A stretch of 64,000 nucleotides of DNA from Streptomyces tauricus (GCF_014650955.1 NZ_BMVY01000013.1:175403-239402); one strand, 5' to 3'; shown: positions 41,606 to 56,346, numbered from the stretch's first letter. Made by a program: numbers and translations. Notes: generated by a model from the sequence alone, not told the origin.

Positions 41606-43387
41606 TCAGCCGGATCTCCCCAGCATGATCTTCCATACTCGCGTCGCGACCTGGAGGTTGAGCCGGTCCTCGACGTTCGCGAGGTCGTTGTCGCTGATCT
41701 CCCGGATGCGCTGCAGCCGGTAGCGCAGCGTGCTGCGGTGGATCGCGAGGGATGCGGCGGCCTCGTCGTAGTTGCCGCCGCAGTCGAAGTACCGGGAGAG
41801 GGTCTCCACCATGGCCGCGTGATGGCGGGAGTCGTAGTCGATGAGCTGCCCGAGCCAGTCGTGGACGAACGTCTCCAGTTCCTGGTGATCGGCGCCGGGT
41901 CCCAGGATGCGGTACAGGCCGAGCTCGTCGAAGAAGCTCGTGCCGTACCGCTCGCGGGAATTGAGGCGCACTTCGAGGGCGCGCCGCGCCTCCTGGTAGC
42001 GGTGGGGGATGTCGGGCACGGAGTCGGAGGGGGCGCTCACCCCGATCGTCCCGGACGGTGAACCGGTCTCCCGGGCGAGCGCCTCGTGCAGCGCGCGGGC
42101 GTGCGGCCTGCCGTCGGCGACCAGGACCACGTGGTCGGAGCGCCGGGTCAGCAGTGAGTGCATGCCGACGGCAGAGGCCGCCCGGCCCACGGTCCGGGCG
42201 AACGAGTCGTCCGAGGTCCGGTTCGACCACTCCACGACGACGACGTAGTGGCTGCGGTGCAGGTCGTGTCCGACCGCCTCGGACCGGGCGTAGGCGCTCA
42301 CGGCGTCCGTCCCCGCCAGGAGGTCGTCGACCAGCTCGCGGTGCAGCCTCAGCTCGACCTCGGCCAGATTGCGCAGGTGCGCCAGCTCCAGGGCGAGCGA
42401 CGCGGCGGCGTGTTCCAGCGCGAACACGGTGTGTTCGTCGGCCTCACCCAAGGTGTCGACCAGTGCCAGCACGCCCAGGATCTCGCCATGAGGGCGGACC
42501 AGAGTGGTCAGCCGGTCCTTCATCCGCACCGGCCCGACCTCCAGGGCGACGGCGCGCAGCATGTCGTTCCGGCGCACGGGGTCCGGTTCCGGGTAGGGGT
42601 CGGGCCGGCCGGGACCCGACCACGCCTTCAGCCGGCCGAAGCGGTCCTCGACCAGCGCCGGAAGTCCGGTGAGCTCATGCAGCGCGCGGGTGACGGCCTC
42701 CTCACCACCGCCCGAGGCGGCGATGTCGGCCATGAGGGTGTGAACGGCCCGCTGGCTCCCCAGCTCAGCCACCACGGAGATCAACTGCCGTCGCAGAGTG
42801 GCGCGTTCCTCCCTGACCTGACGAAGCTCCAGCGCGTCCTCGTGCCGGCGGCGCTGCGCGAAGGCGACCGACAGAGCGGCGGCGGTGAGCCGGACGAGCG
42901 TGGCGAGCAGGGACAGCTGGGCCCCCGTGGGCCGGCTTCGGGAGGTCACCACGAGGTAGCCGTGCAGTCTTCCCGTCCCGCGCAGCCCCAGAGCCCAGCC
43001 CCAGGGGGCGTCGGGGACGGTCACCGGGCCGTCCTGCCCCCGCAGTTCCCGAACCCGCCGGTCCACGGACGCGGCATGGGTGTGACCGTTCCGCGGACTG
43101 GGGACCAGATCGCCGTCGGACGCGAGGTATCCGGCTTCGGCGCTGTACGGCCCGGCGGCCGCGATGTGGTGCATGGCCAGGCCCAGGATCTCGCCTTCAC
43201 CCGGGGCGTCGAACAGGGCGCGGGAGAGCTCCGTCATGCCGTGGAGCGCGCGGGCGGCCGGGCTCGTGGCGGATGGGCGCGGCTCTCCGCGCGCAGCCGT
43301 GGGGCGCCGCCCGGCACTGCCCTGCGGAAGGCCGCCCTCCCGGCCGGAGCGGCGGCCGCGCACGTGGTACGCCCGGCTGCCGGCCAT
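41606..43387 (-). CDS. PucR/CdaR-type transcriptional regulator
   Basis: This protein of up to 593 residues has a GAF-like sensory region (about 110-360), a central GGDEF-like domain (YVVVVEWSNRTSDDSFARTV) and a C-terminal PucR HTH_30 domain (GGNYDEAAASLAIHRSTLRY, then RLQRIREIS). The first 50 residues are low-complexity, so ATG 43237 is an alternative start. It is divergent from dnaK and convergent with ackA. It may sense metabolic state and control either neighbour. Confidence 0.87.
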   Translation of the reverse strand: MAGSRAYHVRGRRSGREGGLPQGSAGRRPTAARGEPRPSATSPAARALHGMTELSRALFDAPGEGEILGLAMHHIAAAGPYSAEAGYLASDGDLVPSPRNGHTHAASVDRRVRELRGQDGPVTVPDAPWGWALGLRGTGRLHGYLVVTSRSRPTGAQLSLLATLVRLTAAALSVAFAQRRRHEDALELRQVREERATLRRQLISVVAELGSQRAVHTLMADIAASGGGEEAVTRALHELTGLPALVEDRFGRLKAWSGPGRPDPYPEPDPVRRNDMLRAVALEVGPVRMKDRLTTLVRPHGEILGVLALVDTLGEADEHTVFALEHAAASLALELAHLRNLAEVELRLHRELVDDLLAGTDAVSAYARSEAVGHDLHRSHYVVVVEWSNRTSDDSFARTVGRAASAVGMHSLLTRRSDHVVLVADGRPHARALHEALARETGSPSGTIGVSAPSDSVPDIPHRYQEARRALEVRLNSRERYGTSFFDELGLYRILGPGADHQELETFVHDWLGQLIDYDSRHHAAMVETLSRYFDCGGNYDEAAASLAIHRSTLRYRLQRIREISDNDLANVEDRLNLQVATRVWKIMLGRSG

Positions 43388-43671
43388 GGGATCACTCCGT
43401 TCTCCCCCGGAGCTGCGGGAAGACGATCGTCATCACGGTCACCCGCTCAAGGGTGATTCGTACGAGATGTTCAGAGTATTGCCTCTTGTGCTCGCGGGGC
43501 TACCGGACCCGTGCACTTCTGACTTGTCAGGAGCAGGCGCGAAGTGACCCGGCTCGTGACCCTGGGAAGGGCCTGGAAGCTTCGACAGGCGCCGCCAGGA
43601 AGGTGGGGGCGACGACTGGGCAACCCCGCAAGCCGGTTGCGCAGGACCGCCGCACCGGAAGGAGATCTCTC

Positions 43672-45564
<1,893 letters not shown>

Positions 45565-45573
45565 GGAACCGCC

Positions 45574-46194
45574 ATGTCGATCCACCCGGAGGAACCCGAC
45601 CCGGCAGGGCCCGACCGCACCGATCCGGCCCAGCAGGGCGCCGTAGGCCCCTCCCCCCGGGACCTGCCGCGCTCGGGCCCGCCGACGGGGCGCGAGCCCG
45701 CCGCGGACGAGCCACCCGGCCCCGGCACGGCCGGCGGCGGCCCCGCACCGTCCCGGAACGAGTACACGGCCGAGCTCGAGGAACTGGAGGACCGCTGGCG
45801 GCGCGCGCTCGCCGACCTCGACAACCTCCGCAAGCGCCACGCCAGGGAACTGGAGCGGGAGAGGACGGTCGAGCGGTCCCGGACGGCCGCCGCCTTCCTG
45901 CCCGTCCTGGACAACCTCGAACTCGCCCTGACCCATGCCGGCGCCGATCCCGGTGCCATCGTGGCGGGCGTCCAGGCGGTCCGCGACCAGGCGGTGAACG
46001 TCCTCGAACTGCTCGGCTACCCGCGGCACGCGGAGACCGGCGTCGTGTTCGACCCGGCCCGGCACGAGGTGATCGGCGTCGTCCAGGACCCCGACGCCAC
46101 GCCGGGCACGGTCGTCGACGTGCTGCGCCCGGGCTACGGGGACGGCGAACGGCAGCTCAGGCCCGCCGCCGTGACCGTCGCGAAGCGGGAGTGA
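45574..46194 (+). CDS. grpE: nucleotide exchange factor GrpE
   Basis: This 206-residue protein has a disordered acidic/Pro-rich N-terminus (about 60 residues), the dimer-forming helix YTAELEELEDRWRRALADLD with NLRKRHARE, and the C-terminal beta domain (FDPARHEVIGVVQDPDATPG). GrpE drives ADP release from DnaK. It starts nine bases after dnaK and ends six before dnaJ. Confidence 0.93.
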   Translation: MSIHPEEPDPAGPDRTDPAQQGAVGPSPRDLPRSGPPTGREPAADEPPGPGTAGGGPAPSRNEYTAELEELEDRWRRALADLDNLRKRHARELERERTVERSRTAAAFLPVLDNLELALTHAGADPGAIVAGVQAVRDQAVNVLELLGYPRHAETGVVFDPARHEVIGVVQDPDATPGTVVDVLRPGYGDGERQLRPAAVTVAKRE

Positions 46195-46200
46195 ACGGCG

Positions 46201-47154
46201 ATGGCACAGGACTTCTACGAGGTGCTGGGCGTGTCGAGAACCGCGAGCCAGGACGAGATCCAGCAGGCATACCGCAAGCTCGCCCGCAAACACCACCCCG
46301 ACGTCAACAAGGCCCCGGAGGCGGAGGAACGCTTCAAGGACCTCAACGAGGCGTACAGCGTCCTGTCGGACCCGAAGACCCGGGCCCGTTACGACCGCTT
46401 CGGCGAGGACTTCCGCAAGATCCCCGAGGACTTCGACGAACGGGCCGCGGCCGGCGCGGGCGGCGGCTTCCGCGCCCGCGGGAGCGCGGGCGCGGGAGGC
46501 CCCCGCGTCCGGTACTCCACCGGCTTCGGCGACGACTTCACCGCGGACGGTGTCGACATCGACGACCTGTTCGGCTCGTTCTTCGGAGCGGGCGGCGCCC
46601 GCGGCGGCGTACCGGGAGCCGACCAGGAGGCCGAGCTGCCGCTCACCGTGGAGGAGGCGTTCAAGGGCGGCCGCCGTACGGTCACGCTCGCCGGTCCCGC
46701 CGGCCGGCCGCGGCGGTACGAGGTCGACGTGCCGCCGGGCGTCACCGACGGGCAGCGCATCCGGCTGGCGGGGGAGGGCGGCCAGGGAAGCGGTGACGCC
46801 CCCGGAGGCCACCTGTACCTGCGGGTACGTATCCGGCCCCACCCGCAGTTCCGGCTGGACGGCCGCGACGTCCACGTCCAGGTACCGGTCACTCCCTGGG
46901 AGGCGGCCCTGGGCGCGACCGTGCCGGTGCCCACCCCCGGCGGTGGCACGGCCAAGGTCACCGTGCCGGCGGGCTCGTCCAGCGGCCGGCGACTGCGGCT
47001 GCGCGGCGAGGGCATGCCCAACCCGCGCGGTGCAGACGGCGACCTGTACGCCGAACTCCGCGTCATGGTCCCTCCCACGCTGGGCGACCGGGAGCGCGAA
47101 CTGTTCGAGGAGCTCGCCGCCACTTCCTCGTTCGACCCCAGGAGGACGCGATGA
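46201..47154 (+). CDS. dnaJ: DnaJ-family co-chaperone, CbpA type
   Basis: This 317-residue protein has an N-terminal J domain with the HPD motif (RKLARKHHPDVNKAPEAEER), a Gly/Phe-rich linker with SFFGAGGARGG, and two C-terminal substrate-binding domains (FRLDGRDVHVQVPVTPWEAA, then LRLRGEGMPNPRG). The Cys-rich zinc-finger of classical DnaJ is absent, so it is CbpA-like. It stimulates the ATPase of the upstream DnaK. It overlaps the next gene by four bases (ATGA). Confidence 0.93.
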   Translation: MAQDFYEVLGVSRTASQDEIQQAYRKLARKHHPDVNKAPEAEERFKDLNEAYSVLSDPKTRARYDRFGEDFRKIPEDFDERAAAGAGGGFRARGSAGAGGPRVRYSTGFGDDFTADGVDIDDLFGSFFGAGGARGGVPGADQEAELPLTVEEAFKGGRRTVTLAGPAGRPRRYEVDVPPGVTDGQRIRLAGEGGQGSGDAPGGHLYLRVRIRPHPQFRLDGRDVHVQVPVTPWEAALGATVPVPTPGGGTAKVTVPAGSSSGRRLRLRGEGMPNPRGADGDLYAELRVMVPPTLGDRERELFEELAATSSFDPRRTR

Positions 47155-47548
47155 ACGACCGACCCTCGGGAGCGGCAGGCACCAGTCGGGCCGGCAGGGG
47201 CGACCGTCCGGTACGAACGGGCGCCGACCTCACCGCCGCGATGTCCGTCCGGTACGCGCTCGTGCCCGCCCCCAGGCTCTCCCTGCACACGGTGGCCCGT
47301 CGCTCGGGCCTCCACCCCGATCTGGTCCGCCGGTTCGTCGCCCTCGGCCTGGTCGACGCCGAACGCGACGCCGCCGGGCAGCTGGTGTTCGACCCCACGG
47401 CCCCGGCGGTCCTCGCCCGCATCCAGCGGCTGCGCTCCGGACTCTGCCTCAACTACGCATCCATCGGCCTGGTGCTCGACCTGCTCGACCGCATCAGCCT
47501 GCTCGAAGCCGCCCTGCGCGGCCGCGGCACGAGGAGTGAAACACCCCC

Positions 47549-47558
<10 letters not shown>
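47151..47558 (+). CDS. MerR-like chaperone modulator (CbpM/HspR type)
   Basis: This 135-residue protein has a MerR-like winged helix: RLSLHTVARRSGLHPDLVRR, then FVALGLVDAERDA and ARIQRLRSGLCLNYASIGLV. Position after a CbpA-type dnaJ suggests CbpM, which inhibits or modulates the J protein. HspR, a repressor of dnaK operons, has the same fold and position in Streptomyces, so either role is possible. The disordered N-terminus of about 40 residues is unusual. It overlaps clpB by ten bases. Confidence 0.8.
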
Positions 47559-50184
<2,626 letters not shown>

Positions 50185-50188
<4 letters not shown>

Positions 50189-50643
50189 ACACCACCCGGA
50201 CGACGACGGTGACCTGCCCCGACTGCGGGCGCGTCAACCGGATCCCCGTGGCCGCCGAGGGACGCCCCAGGTGCGGCCGCTGCAAGCACGCCCTGCCCTG
50301 GCTCGTCGACGCGGGCGACGACGACTTCGCCGAGGTCGTCGAGCGGGCCACCGTGCCCGTCGTCGTCGACCTCTGGGCGACCTGGTGCGGTCCGTGCCGC
50401 ATGGTCAGCCCCGCCCTCGAACAGGTCGCCCGCGACCTCGCCGGACGCATCAAGCTCGCCAAGGTCGACGTCGACAAGAACCCGCGGCTCAGCGGGCGCT
50501 TCGAAGTGCAGGCCGTGCCGACCCTCCTCGTCCTGGACAAGGGCGCGACGATCGCCCGGCAGGCCGGCGCCGCACCCGCGCACGTTCTGCGCGCGTGGGT
50601 CGAACAGGCGCTGGAAGGCCGGCAGACCACCGAGGGAGGGTGA
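50185..50643 (+). CDS. thioredoxin with N-terminal zinc ribbon (TrxC-like)
   Basis: This 152-residue protein has two CxxC pairs at the N-terminus (VTCPDCGRVNR and RCGRCKHALP), which probably bind zinc, followed by a thioredoxin fold with active site LWATWCGPCRMVSPALEQVA and the cis-Pro QAVPTLLVL. It matches thioredoxin 2 of proteobacteria, which is oxidative-stress-linked. GTG start, coupled to clpB. Confidence 0.92.
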
Positions 50644-50731
50644 ACAGCAGGGTGAACACGACGGCGCCGTGACCTGAGGGGGACCACCCCGGGCCACGGC
50701 CGATCAGGCCCTTTAACGAAGGAGGACCCTC

Positions 50732-50995
50732 ATGGCCACGATTCCCGACCCCCACCTGGCGATGGTGCGCCCGGTGAGCCCGCGTACCCCCGAAGGCTGC
50801 GAGGAGTGCCTCAAGGAGCATTCCCCGTGGGTGCACCTGCGCCTCTGTCTCACCTGCGGGCACGTCGGCTGCTGCGACTCCTCTCCCCTCAAGCACGCCA
50901 GACGGCACGCGGGGAGTGCGGGTCACCCCGTCGTACGGTCCTTCGAGCCCGGGGAGGACTGGCGCTGGTGCTTCGTTCACGAGGCTCTGGTCTGA
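50732..50995 (+). CDS. UBP-type zinc finger protein
   Basis: This 87-residue protein is almost entirely a ZnF-UBP domain: CEECLKEHSPWVHLRLCLTC, then GHVGCCDSSPLKHARRHAGS. Stand-alone bacterial versions often precede redox flavoproteins, as here. It lies after GAAGGAGG and its TGA overlaps the next start (TGATG). The partner is unknown. Confidence 0.9.
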   Translation: MATIPDPHLAMVRPVSPRTPEGCEECLKEHSPWVHLRLCLTCGHVGCCDSSPLKHARRHAGSAGHPVVRSFEPGEDWRWCFVHEALV

Positions 50996-52758
50996 TGAGC
51001 ACGGCCGAGCACGAGCAGGGTGCGGTCCGCGAGACACCCGACCGCTACGGGGCGTTCCCGCGCCTCACGCCGGAGCAGCTCGAGACCCTGGGCGCGCACG
51101 GCGAACGCCGCAGGACCGCCGAGGGCGAGGTGCTGTACCGCGAGGGCCGGCCGATGCGCGAGTTCCTCGCGATCCTCAGCGGGACCGTCGAGATCATCCA
51201 CGACCAGGGCGGGCCCGACGAGCGGACGGTGGCCGTACACGGACCCGGCAGGTTCCTCGGTGAACTCGGCCTGCTGGAAGGCCAGGCGGCGTTCGACACC
51301 GCCGTGATGCGTCAGGCGGGTGAGATCCTGGCCGTACCGGTGGAGTGGCAACGCACCCTGGTCGGCCGCGACCCCGTCCTCGGCGACCTGATCCTCCGTG
51401 CCTACCTGGGCCGCAGATACCTGCTCATCGGCCTCGGCGCCGGTTTCCGGATCCTGGGATCGTGCTACTCACCGGACACACTGCGGCTGCGGGAGTTCGC
51501 CGCACGCAACCGGCTGCCCCACCGCTGGGTGGACCTGGAGAAGGACAAGGAGGCCGAGGCACTTCTGCGCCGGTTCGCCATCCGCCCCGAGGAGACACCC
51601 GTGGTCCTCTGGAAGGGCGACCGGGTGCTGCGCAATCCGAGCAACGCCGAACTCGCCCGGCTCATCGGGCTGCCCGCCCCCGCCCCCGCCCTCTCGTCGG
51701 ATTCCGGACGGTGCGACGTGCTGGTCGTCGGTGCGGGTCCCGCGGGACTCGCCGCCTCCGTGTACGGCGCCTCCGACGGCCTCACCACGGTCACCGTCGA
51801 CGCGGTCGCCACCGGAGGCCAGGCCGCCACCTCGTCACGCATCGAGAACTACCTCGGCTTCCCGTCGGGCATCTCCGGGGGCGAGCTCGTCGAACGGGCG
51901 GTGCTCCAGGCCCATAAGTTCGGTGCCCGCCTCATGGTCCCGGCGCAGGTCAGCGGGCTCACCCCGCAGGACGACGAGTACGCCGTCACCTTCACGGACG
52001 GGTCCCGGGCCCGCGCGGGCGCCGTGGTGCTCGCCTCGGGTGTGCGGTACCGGAGGCTCGAAGTGCCCGGCATCGACCGCCTGGAAGGCGTCAGCGTCTA
52101 CTACGCGGCGACGGTCCACGAGGCCGGCCTCTGCCGGGCGGACCCGGTCGCCGTGGTCGGCGGCGGGAACTCCGCCGGGCAGGCGGCGCTGTTCCTCGCC
52201 CACCACGCGTCCCAGGTCCACCTCCTGGTCCGGGGCGGTGACCTCAACGCGGACATGTCGCGCTACCTGGTGGACCAGGTGGAGCAGCACCCCAGGATCG
52301 AGGTGCTGCTCCACACCGAAGTACGGGAGGTCGGCGGGCAGGAGAAGCTGGAGTCCCTGACGGTGCAGGACAACGCGAGCGGTGAGCGCCGCGAGCTGCG
52401 GGCCACGGCGCTGTTCGTCTTCATCGGGGCCCGGCCGCACACGGAATGGCTCAGCGGCGTGCTGGCCCTGGACGAGAAAGGCTTCGTCCTCACCGGCGCC
52501 GACGCCCGGGCGGTGGCCGACGCGCACCGCTGGGCTTCGCCGGGCCGCGATCCGCTGCTGCTGGAGACCACCCTTCCCGGAGTCTTCGCCGCGGGCGACG
52601 TCCGAAGCGGCTCGGTCAAACGAGTGGCCTCGGCGACCGGTGAGGGTGCCATGGCGATCCGCCTCGTGCACGAGCACCGGGAAAGGAGGGGCCACCAGGT
52701 CGCCACCGGCTCCGAGGGACATCAGCCGGTCGCGGGTGGCTCCGTGTCCTCGCGCTGA
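50995..52758 (+). CDS. cNMP-binding / thioredoxin-reductase-like FAD oxidoreductase fusion
   Basis: This 587-residue protein has three parts: a cyclic-nucleotide-binding-like domain (about 20-135, GRFLGELGLLEGQAAFDTAV), a glutaredoxin/thioredoxin-like segment (about 140-230, ending FAIRPEETPVVLWKGDRVL), and a TrxB-like flavoprotein from about 240 (DVLVVGAGPAGLAASVYG, VAVVGGGNSAGQAALFLA, and FAAGDVRSGSVKRVASATGE). The CxxC expected in the NADPH domain of thioredoxin reductase is absent (the region reads HEAGLCRADPV), so electrons must leave another way. Confidence 0.88.
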   Translation: MSTAEHEQGAVRETPDRYGAFPRLTPEQLETLGAHGERRRTAEGEVLYREGRPMREFLAILSGTVEIIHDQGGPDERTVAVHGPGRFLGELGLLEGQAAFDTAVMRQAGEILAVPVEWQRTLVGRDPVLGDLILRAYLGRRYLLIGLGAGFRILGSCYSPDTLRLREFAARNRLPHRWVDLEKDKEAEALLRRFAIRPEETPVVLWKGDRVLRNPSNAELARLIGLPAPAPALSSDSGRCDVLVVGAGPAGLAASVYGASDGLTTVTVDAVATGGQAATSSRIENYLGFPSGISGGELVERAVLQAHKFGARLMVPAQVSGLTPQDDEYAVTFTDGSRARAGAVVLASGVRYRRLEVPGIDRLEGVSVYYAATVHEAGLCRADPVAVVGGGNSAGQAALFLAHHASQVHLLVRGGDLNADMSRYLVDQVEQHPRIEVLLHTEVREVGGQEKLESLTVQDNASGERRELRATALFVFIGARPHTEWLSGVLALDEKGFVLTGADARAVADAHRWASPGRDPLLLETTLPGVFAAGDVRSGSVKRVASATGEGAMAIRLVHEHRERRGHQVATGSEGHQPVAGGSVSSR

Positions 52759-52912
52759 CCCGGCCCCCTTCATGCCTGACGTACGGCCCAGGAAGGTGAC
52801 CCACCGGAACAGCGTGTCACCGCGGCGCCGACTCCACTCCGGGGCATCCTGTGAACCCTCGCGATCGCACCCTTGCCATCGCGGAGGAGCAGCCGAGGAG
52901 GATGGTCCGTTC

Positions 52913-54061
52913 GTGCGGGTGTCGTCGCAGGGCGTTACGGTCGTGGCTCTCCTGGCGGATCCGGACTCGCCCACGGACATCGCGCGGCACATGGCCCGGA
53001 TGCTTCCCGACCGGCTCGCCGAAAAGGCGGGCGAGGGCAGGCAGTTCGACGTCAAGGTCGTCAGTGAGCCGTTCACCTCGGGGACCGAGGACCCGCCCAC
53101 CCTGATGCGCCGGATCATGGACCGCGGAAGCAGGGAGGACTGGGACATCGTCGTGGCCCTCACCGACCTTCCGCTGCACTCGCACGGGCGCAAGATCGTG
53201 GTGGATCTGAGTCACGAACACGGCCTGGCGCTGCTGTCTCTTCCTTCCCTGGGGGGCTTGCGGCTGCAGACGAGGGCCCGACAGGCCGTGGAAGAAGCCG
53301 TGCTCGGACTGGCGGGCCCGCGGACCACCGGCACCGAGGGGACCGGCACCGAAGGGCTTCCGCGGAGTCAGCCGCTCCTGGGGCCCTTCGCCGCCCGTCT
53401 CACGCCGGTCCGTCCGGGCCCGGTCGGTCAGGAGGAGACAGCCGATCTTCGTTACGTCGTCGGCGGGCCGCGCGGCTACCTGCGGGTGCTCGTCGGTATG
53501 GTCCGCGCCAACCGGCCCTGGCGACTGGTACCGGGCCTGTCGAAAGCCCTGGCGGCCGCACTCGCCACGGGGGCCGTCGCCACCCTGGACTCCACCACCT
53601 GGAGCCTCGCCGGAGCCCTGAGCGCGCCACGCCTCGTGATCGCCATGGTCGGGTCCGTCGGACTCATGATCGGCTGGCTGATCGTGGACGGGGAACTATG
53701 GCATCGAGCAACAGAGGCCTCGCCGGAGGCGGGACAGCGGGCCCGGCTCTACAACACCTCGACGGTCCTGACCGTGGGCATCGGGGTACTCGCCTGCTAC
53801 GCGGGTCTGATGGTCATCAACTTGGTGTGGGCGCTGTTCATCCTCAACGACCGGGTCTTCGCCTCCATGACGCAGACCCCGCTGCACGCCACGGAGTACC
53901 TGACGTTGTCCTGGTTCGTCGCGTCGGTCGCCACGGTGGGCGGCGCGCTGGGCTCAGGCCTGGAGAGCGACGAGGCGATCCGCGCGGCCACCTACTCCGA
54001 GCGCGAGAAGGAACGTCGCCACATGCTCCAGGACGACCCCGGCGACCAGCCGGTGACCTGA
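52913..54061 (+). CDS. membrane protein of the stress cluster
   Basis: This protein of about 382 residues starts at GTG after a GGAGG. The N-terminal half is soluble (VVALLADPDSPTDIARHMAR, DWDIVVALTDLPLHSHGRKI). The C-terminal half has four membrane spans, for example RLVIAMVGSVGLMIGWLIV, VLTVGIGVLACYAGLMVINL and TLSWFVASVATVGGALGSGL. No family is recognised with confidence. It is 154 bp after the flavoprotein and precedes the FUSC gene. Confidence 0.72.
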   Translation: MRVSSQGVTVVALLADPDSPTDIARHMARMLPDRLAEKAGEGRQFDVKVVSEPFTSGTEDPPTLMRRIMDRGSREDWDIVVALTDLPLHSHGRKIVVDLSHEHGLALLSLPSLGGLRLQTRARQAVEEAVLGLAGPRTTGTEGTGTEGLPRSQPLLGPFAARLTPVRPGPVGQEETADLRYVVGGPRGYLRVLVGMVRANRPWRLVPGLSKALAAALATGAVATLDSTTWSLAGALSAPRLVIAMVGSVGLMIGWLIVDGELWHRATEASPEAGQRARLYNTSTVLTVGIGVLACYAGLMVINLVWALFILNDRVFASMTQTPLHATEYLTLSWFVASVATVGGALGSGLESDEAIRAATYSEREKERRHMLQDDPGDQPVT

Positions 54062-54168
54062 GCCGGACAGGCGTCGGCTGCCGGGTACACGAGCCGGGGG
54101 ATCCGCGGACAGGAGGCGGCGGCGCGGCCGGCGCGACCCGGTAGGAGGGTCCGGCTAGGCTCGTATCC

Positions 54169-56346
54169 GTGACGTGGCTGCGGGCCCTCATGGAAGTCGT
54201 ACGATCCGGTCTCACCGTCGAGGAGACGCGACTGGAGCCCCTGCTCGCCCTGCGCACGGCCGTCGGGGTGGCGGTCATCGTCGGGCCGGCGCTGTGGCTG
54301 GCCTCCCCGGCCTACGCCGCGTCCGCCGCCCTCGGTGCCTACTCCGCGGGCGCGGCCACTTTCCAGCGCACCTGGCGTCCACGCAAGGTGATCGCGCTCG
54401 GCGCGGGCGCCGGTCTGGCGCTCAGCACCTTCGTGGGCTATCTGGCGGCGGGGCGCCTCGTGACGTTCCTCCCGCTGCTGGCCGTATGGGCCTTCGCCGC
54501 GGGGATGGCGTGGGCCGCCGGATCGACCGCCGGGATCGTCGCGGCGACGACGGTCGGCAGCATGCTGGTGACCATCACCCTGCCCACGAGCACCGGGCGA
54601 GCTCTCGAGCACGCCGGGGTCATCGCGCTCGGGGGCGTGGCACAGGCCATGCTGATCCTGTTGTTCCCGATCCGCCGATGGGGGGCGCACCGTGACGCGC
54701 TCGCCGATGCCCTGGCCGCCGTGGCGGACCACGCCCGTCGGTTGCGTCACGACCCGACCGCCGCGTTCGACCCGGAGCCGTTGATGACGGCCAGGGACGC
54801 GGCTGCCGTGACGCCTTCACAGGCGCGGACCCGGCCCACCGTCCTCCATGGCCCCCGGGGACTTGCCGAGCGCATCCTGCCGGTCGTCGCCGCGCTCGCC
54901 GACCCGGATGTCGGCGCCCCGGCGGAGGGAGCCGGGCGGGACCGAGCACGGGAGTTGCTCGGCGCGGCCGCCGACGTGCTGGACGCGGCCGCCCGTTCGA
55001 TCCGCCGTGGCACTCCGGCGGAGGTGCCGCCCGCGAGCGCGGACGTCCTGCGCTTCGACGAGGAGCACGAGGTGCTGGAGGGTCCCGCGCGGCAGGCCGC
55101 CGAGCGGCTCGTGGCACTGCTCGGCGAGGCGCTCGAGATCGCTGGGAGCGGCAGCACGCGGGGGAGTACGCCCGCCCCGCACGGCCCCGCGGGCGCCCGG
55201 TTCCTGGTGCGCCCGACGATGTTCCGGCTGGTCCCGGTCGTCGTGCGGTCGGTCCGCCGGGAGATCCGTCGGGAGTCGCCCGTGTTCCGGCACGCCGTCC
55301 GCCTGGCGGCGGTGGCCGTGCTCGGCTACCTCATCGCCACCCGGCTGCCCCTGGGCCACGGCTACTGGGCGCCCATCGCCGCGGTGATGGTGATGCGGCC
55401 GGACTTCCACCGGACATACGCGCGTGCGGTCGCCCGTCTCGCCGGGACCCTGGCCGGGGTCGCGCTCGCCACCGGGGTGGTGCGGGCCCTGGGCCCGGAC
55501 GCCCATCTGTTCGCCGTGCTCGCCGTGGTCTCGGCGGGTCTGTCCTACACGCTGATCCGTACCGGCTACGCCTACTCCCAGTGCTTCACCGCCGCGTACG
55601 TCGTCTTCCTGCTCGCCATGGGCGGCCAGGCATGGGAGCAGACGGTCCTGGAGCGGGTGGTGCTCACGCTGCTGGGCGGGGTCCTGGCCATGCTGGCGTA
55701 CGTGGTGTTTCCCGCGTGGGAGACGCCCCGGCTGCCGAGCCGGCTCGCGGACTGGCTCACCGCGAACGGCCGCTACGCGGCCGCGGTGCTGCGCAGCCAC
55801 GCCGAACCGACCACGGAGCATCGCGCCGACATGCGCCGGGCCCAACTGGCGAGCAGGCGCGCACGTGCCGCCTGGCACGAGGGATACGACCGGGCACGAC
55901 AGGAACCGGTTCCCCCCAGGGGCCTCACCTCGCGCGAGGCGGAGGAGGCGCAGAAGGCGCTCAAGGGGTTCGACCGGGCGGCGATGCTCATGGAGAGCCT
56001 CGTCCCGCGGGCCGGCAGCCCGTTCGCTCCCGAGGCGGAGCGGCTCGCCGAGGCCCTGGAAGCGGACACGGCGCAGGCGGCGCTCGACATGCGCGAGCAC
56101 AGGAATCCGGACTGGGGGCGCGTGGAGGAGGCGCTCCACGAGTGGCCGGACGCCGCTGTGGACCGGAGCCGCGACGTCGTGCGGCGCGGTGCGGAACTGC
56201 AGAAGCAGGCCTTGGAGGACCTCGCGACGGCCGTGAGCCGTACGCCCCTGGAACGGGACATCGGCTCTGCTCGCGAGCAGCGGCGGGCGCGGGCGGCCGT
56301 GGTCGCGGAAGACGACGCATCGGCACCCGCGCACCGGGGTGGATGA
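54169..56346 (+). CDS. FUSC family membrane protein
   Basis: This 725-residue protein has two blocks of membrane spans flanking a soluble region, the layout of the FUSC/aromatic acid exporter family. Examples are LALRTAVGVAVIVGPALWLA, LPLGHGYWAPIAAVMVMRPD with FHRTYARAVARLAGTLAG, and VVLTLLGGVLAMLAYVVFP. The PDFHRTYARAVAR stretch is the best family marker. It may export organic acids or other metabolites. GTG start. Confidence 0.88.
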   Translation: MTWLRALMEVVRSGLTVEETRLEPLLALRTAVGVAVIVGPALWLASPAYAASAALGAYSAGAATFQRTWRPRKVIALGAGAGLALSTFVGYLAAGRLVTFLPLLAVWAFAAGMAWAAGSTAGIVAATTVGSMLVTITLPTSTGRALEHAGVIALGGVAQAMLILLFPIRRWGAHRDALADALAAVADHARRLRHDPTAAFDPEPLMTARDAAAVTPSQARTRPTVLHGPRGLAERILPVVAALADPDVGAPAEGAGRDRARELLGAAADVLDAAARSIRRGTPAEVPPASADVLRFDEEHEVLEGPARQAAERLVALLGEALEIAGSGSTRGSTPAPHGPAGARFLVRPTMFRLVPVVVRSVRREIRRESPVFRHAVRLAAVAVLGYLIATRLPLGHGYWAPIAAVMVMRPDFHRTYARAVARLAGTLAGVALATGVVRALGPDAHLFAVLAVVSAGLSYTLIRTGYAYSQCFTAAYVVFLLAMGGQAWEQTVLERVVLTLLGGVLAMLAYVVFPAWETPRLPSRLADWLTANGRYAAAVLRSHAEPTTEHRADMRRAQLASRRARAAWHEGYDRARQEPVPPRGLTSREAEEAQKALKGFDRAAMLMESLVPRAGSPFAPEAERLAEALEADTAQAALDMREHRNPDWGRVEEALHEWPDAAVDRSRDVVRRGAELQKQALEDLATAVSRTPLERDIGSAREQRRARAAVVAEDDASAPAHRGG

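Noticed and set aside
43388..43671. HspR (HAIR) or CIRCE operator upstream of dnaK
   Set aside because: I did not find CTTGAGT-N7-ACTCAAG or the CIRCE repeat; the CACTTC/GAAGTG pair is too short to claim.
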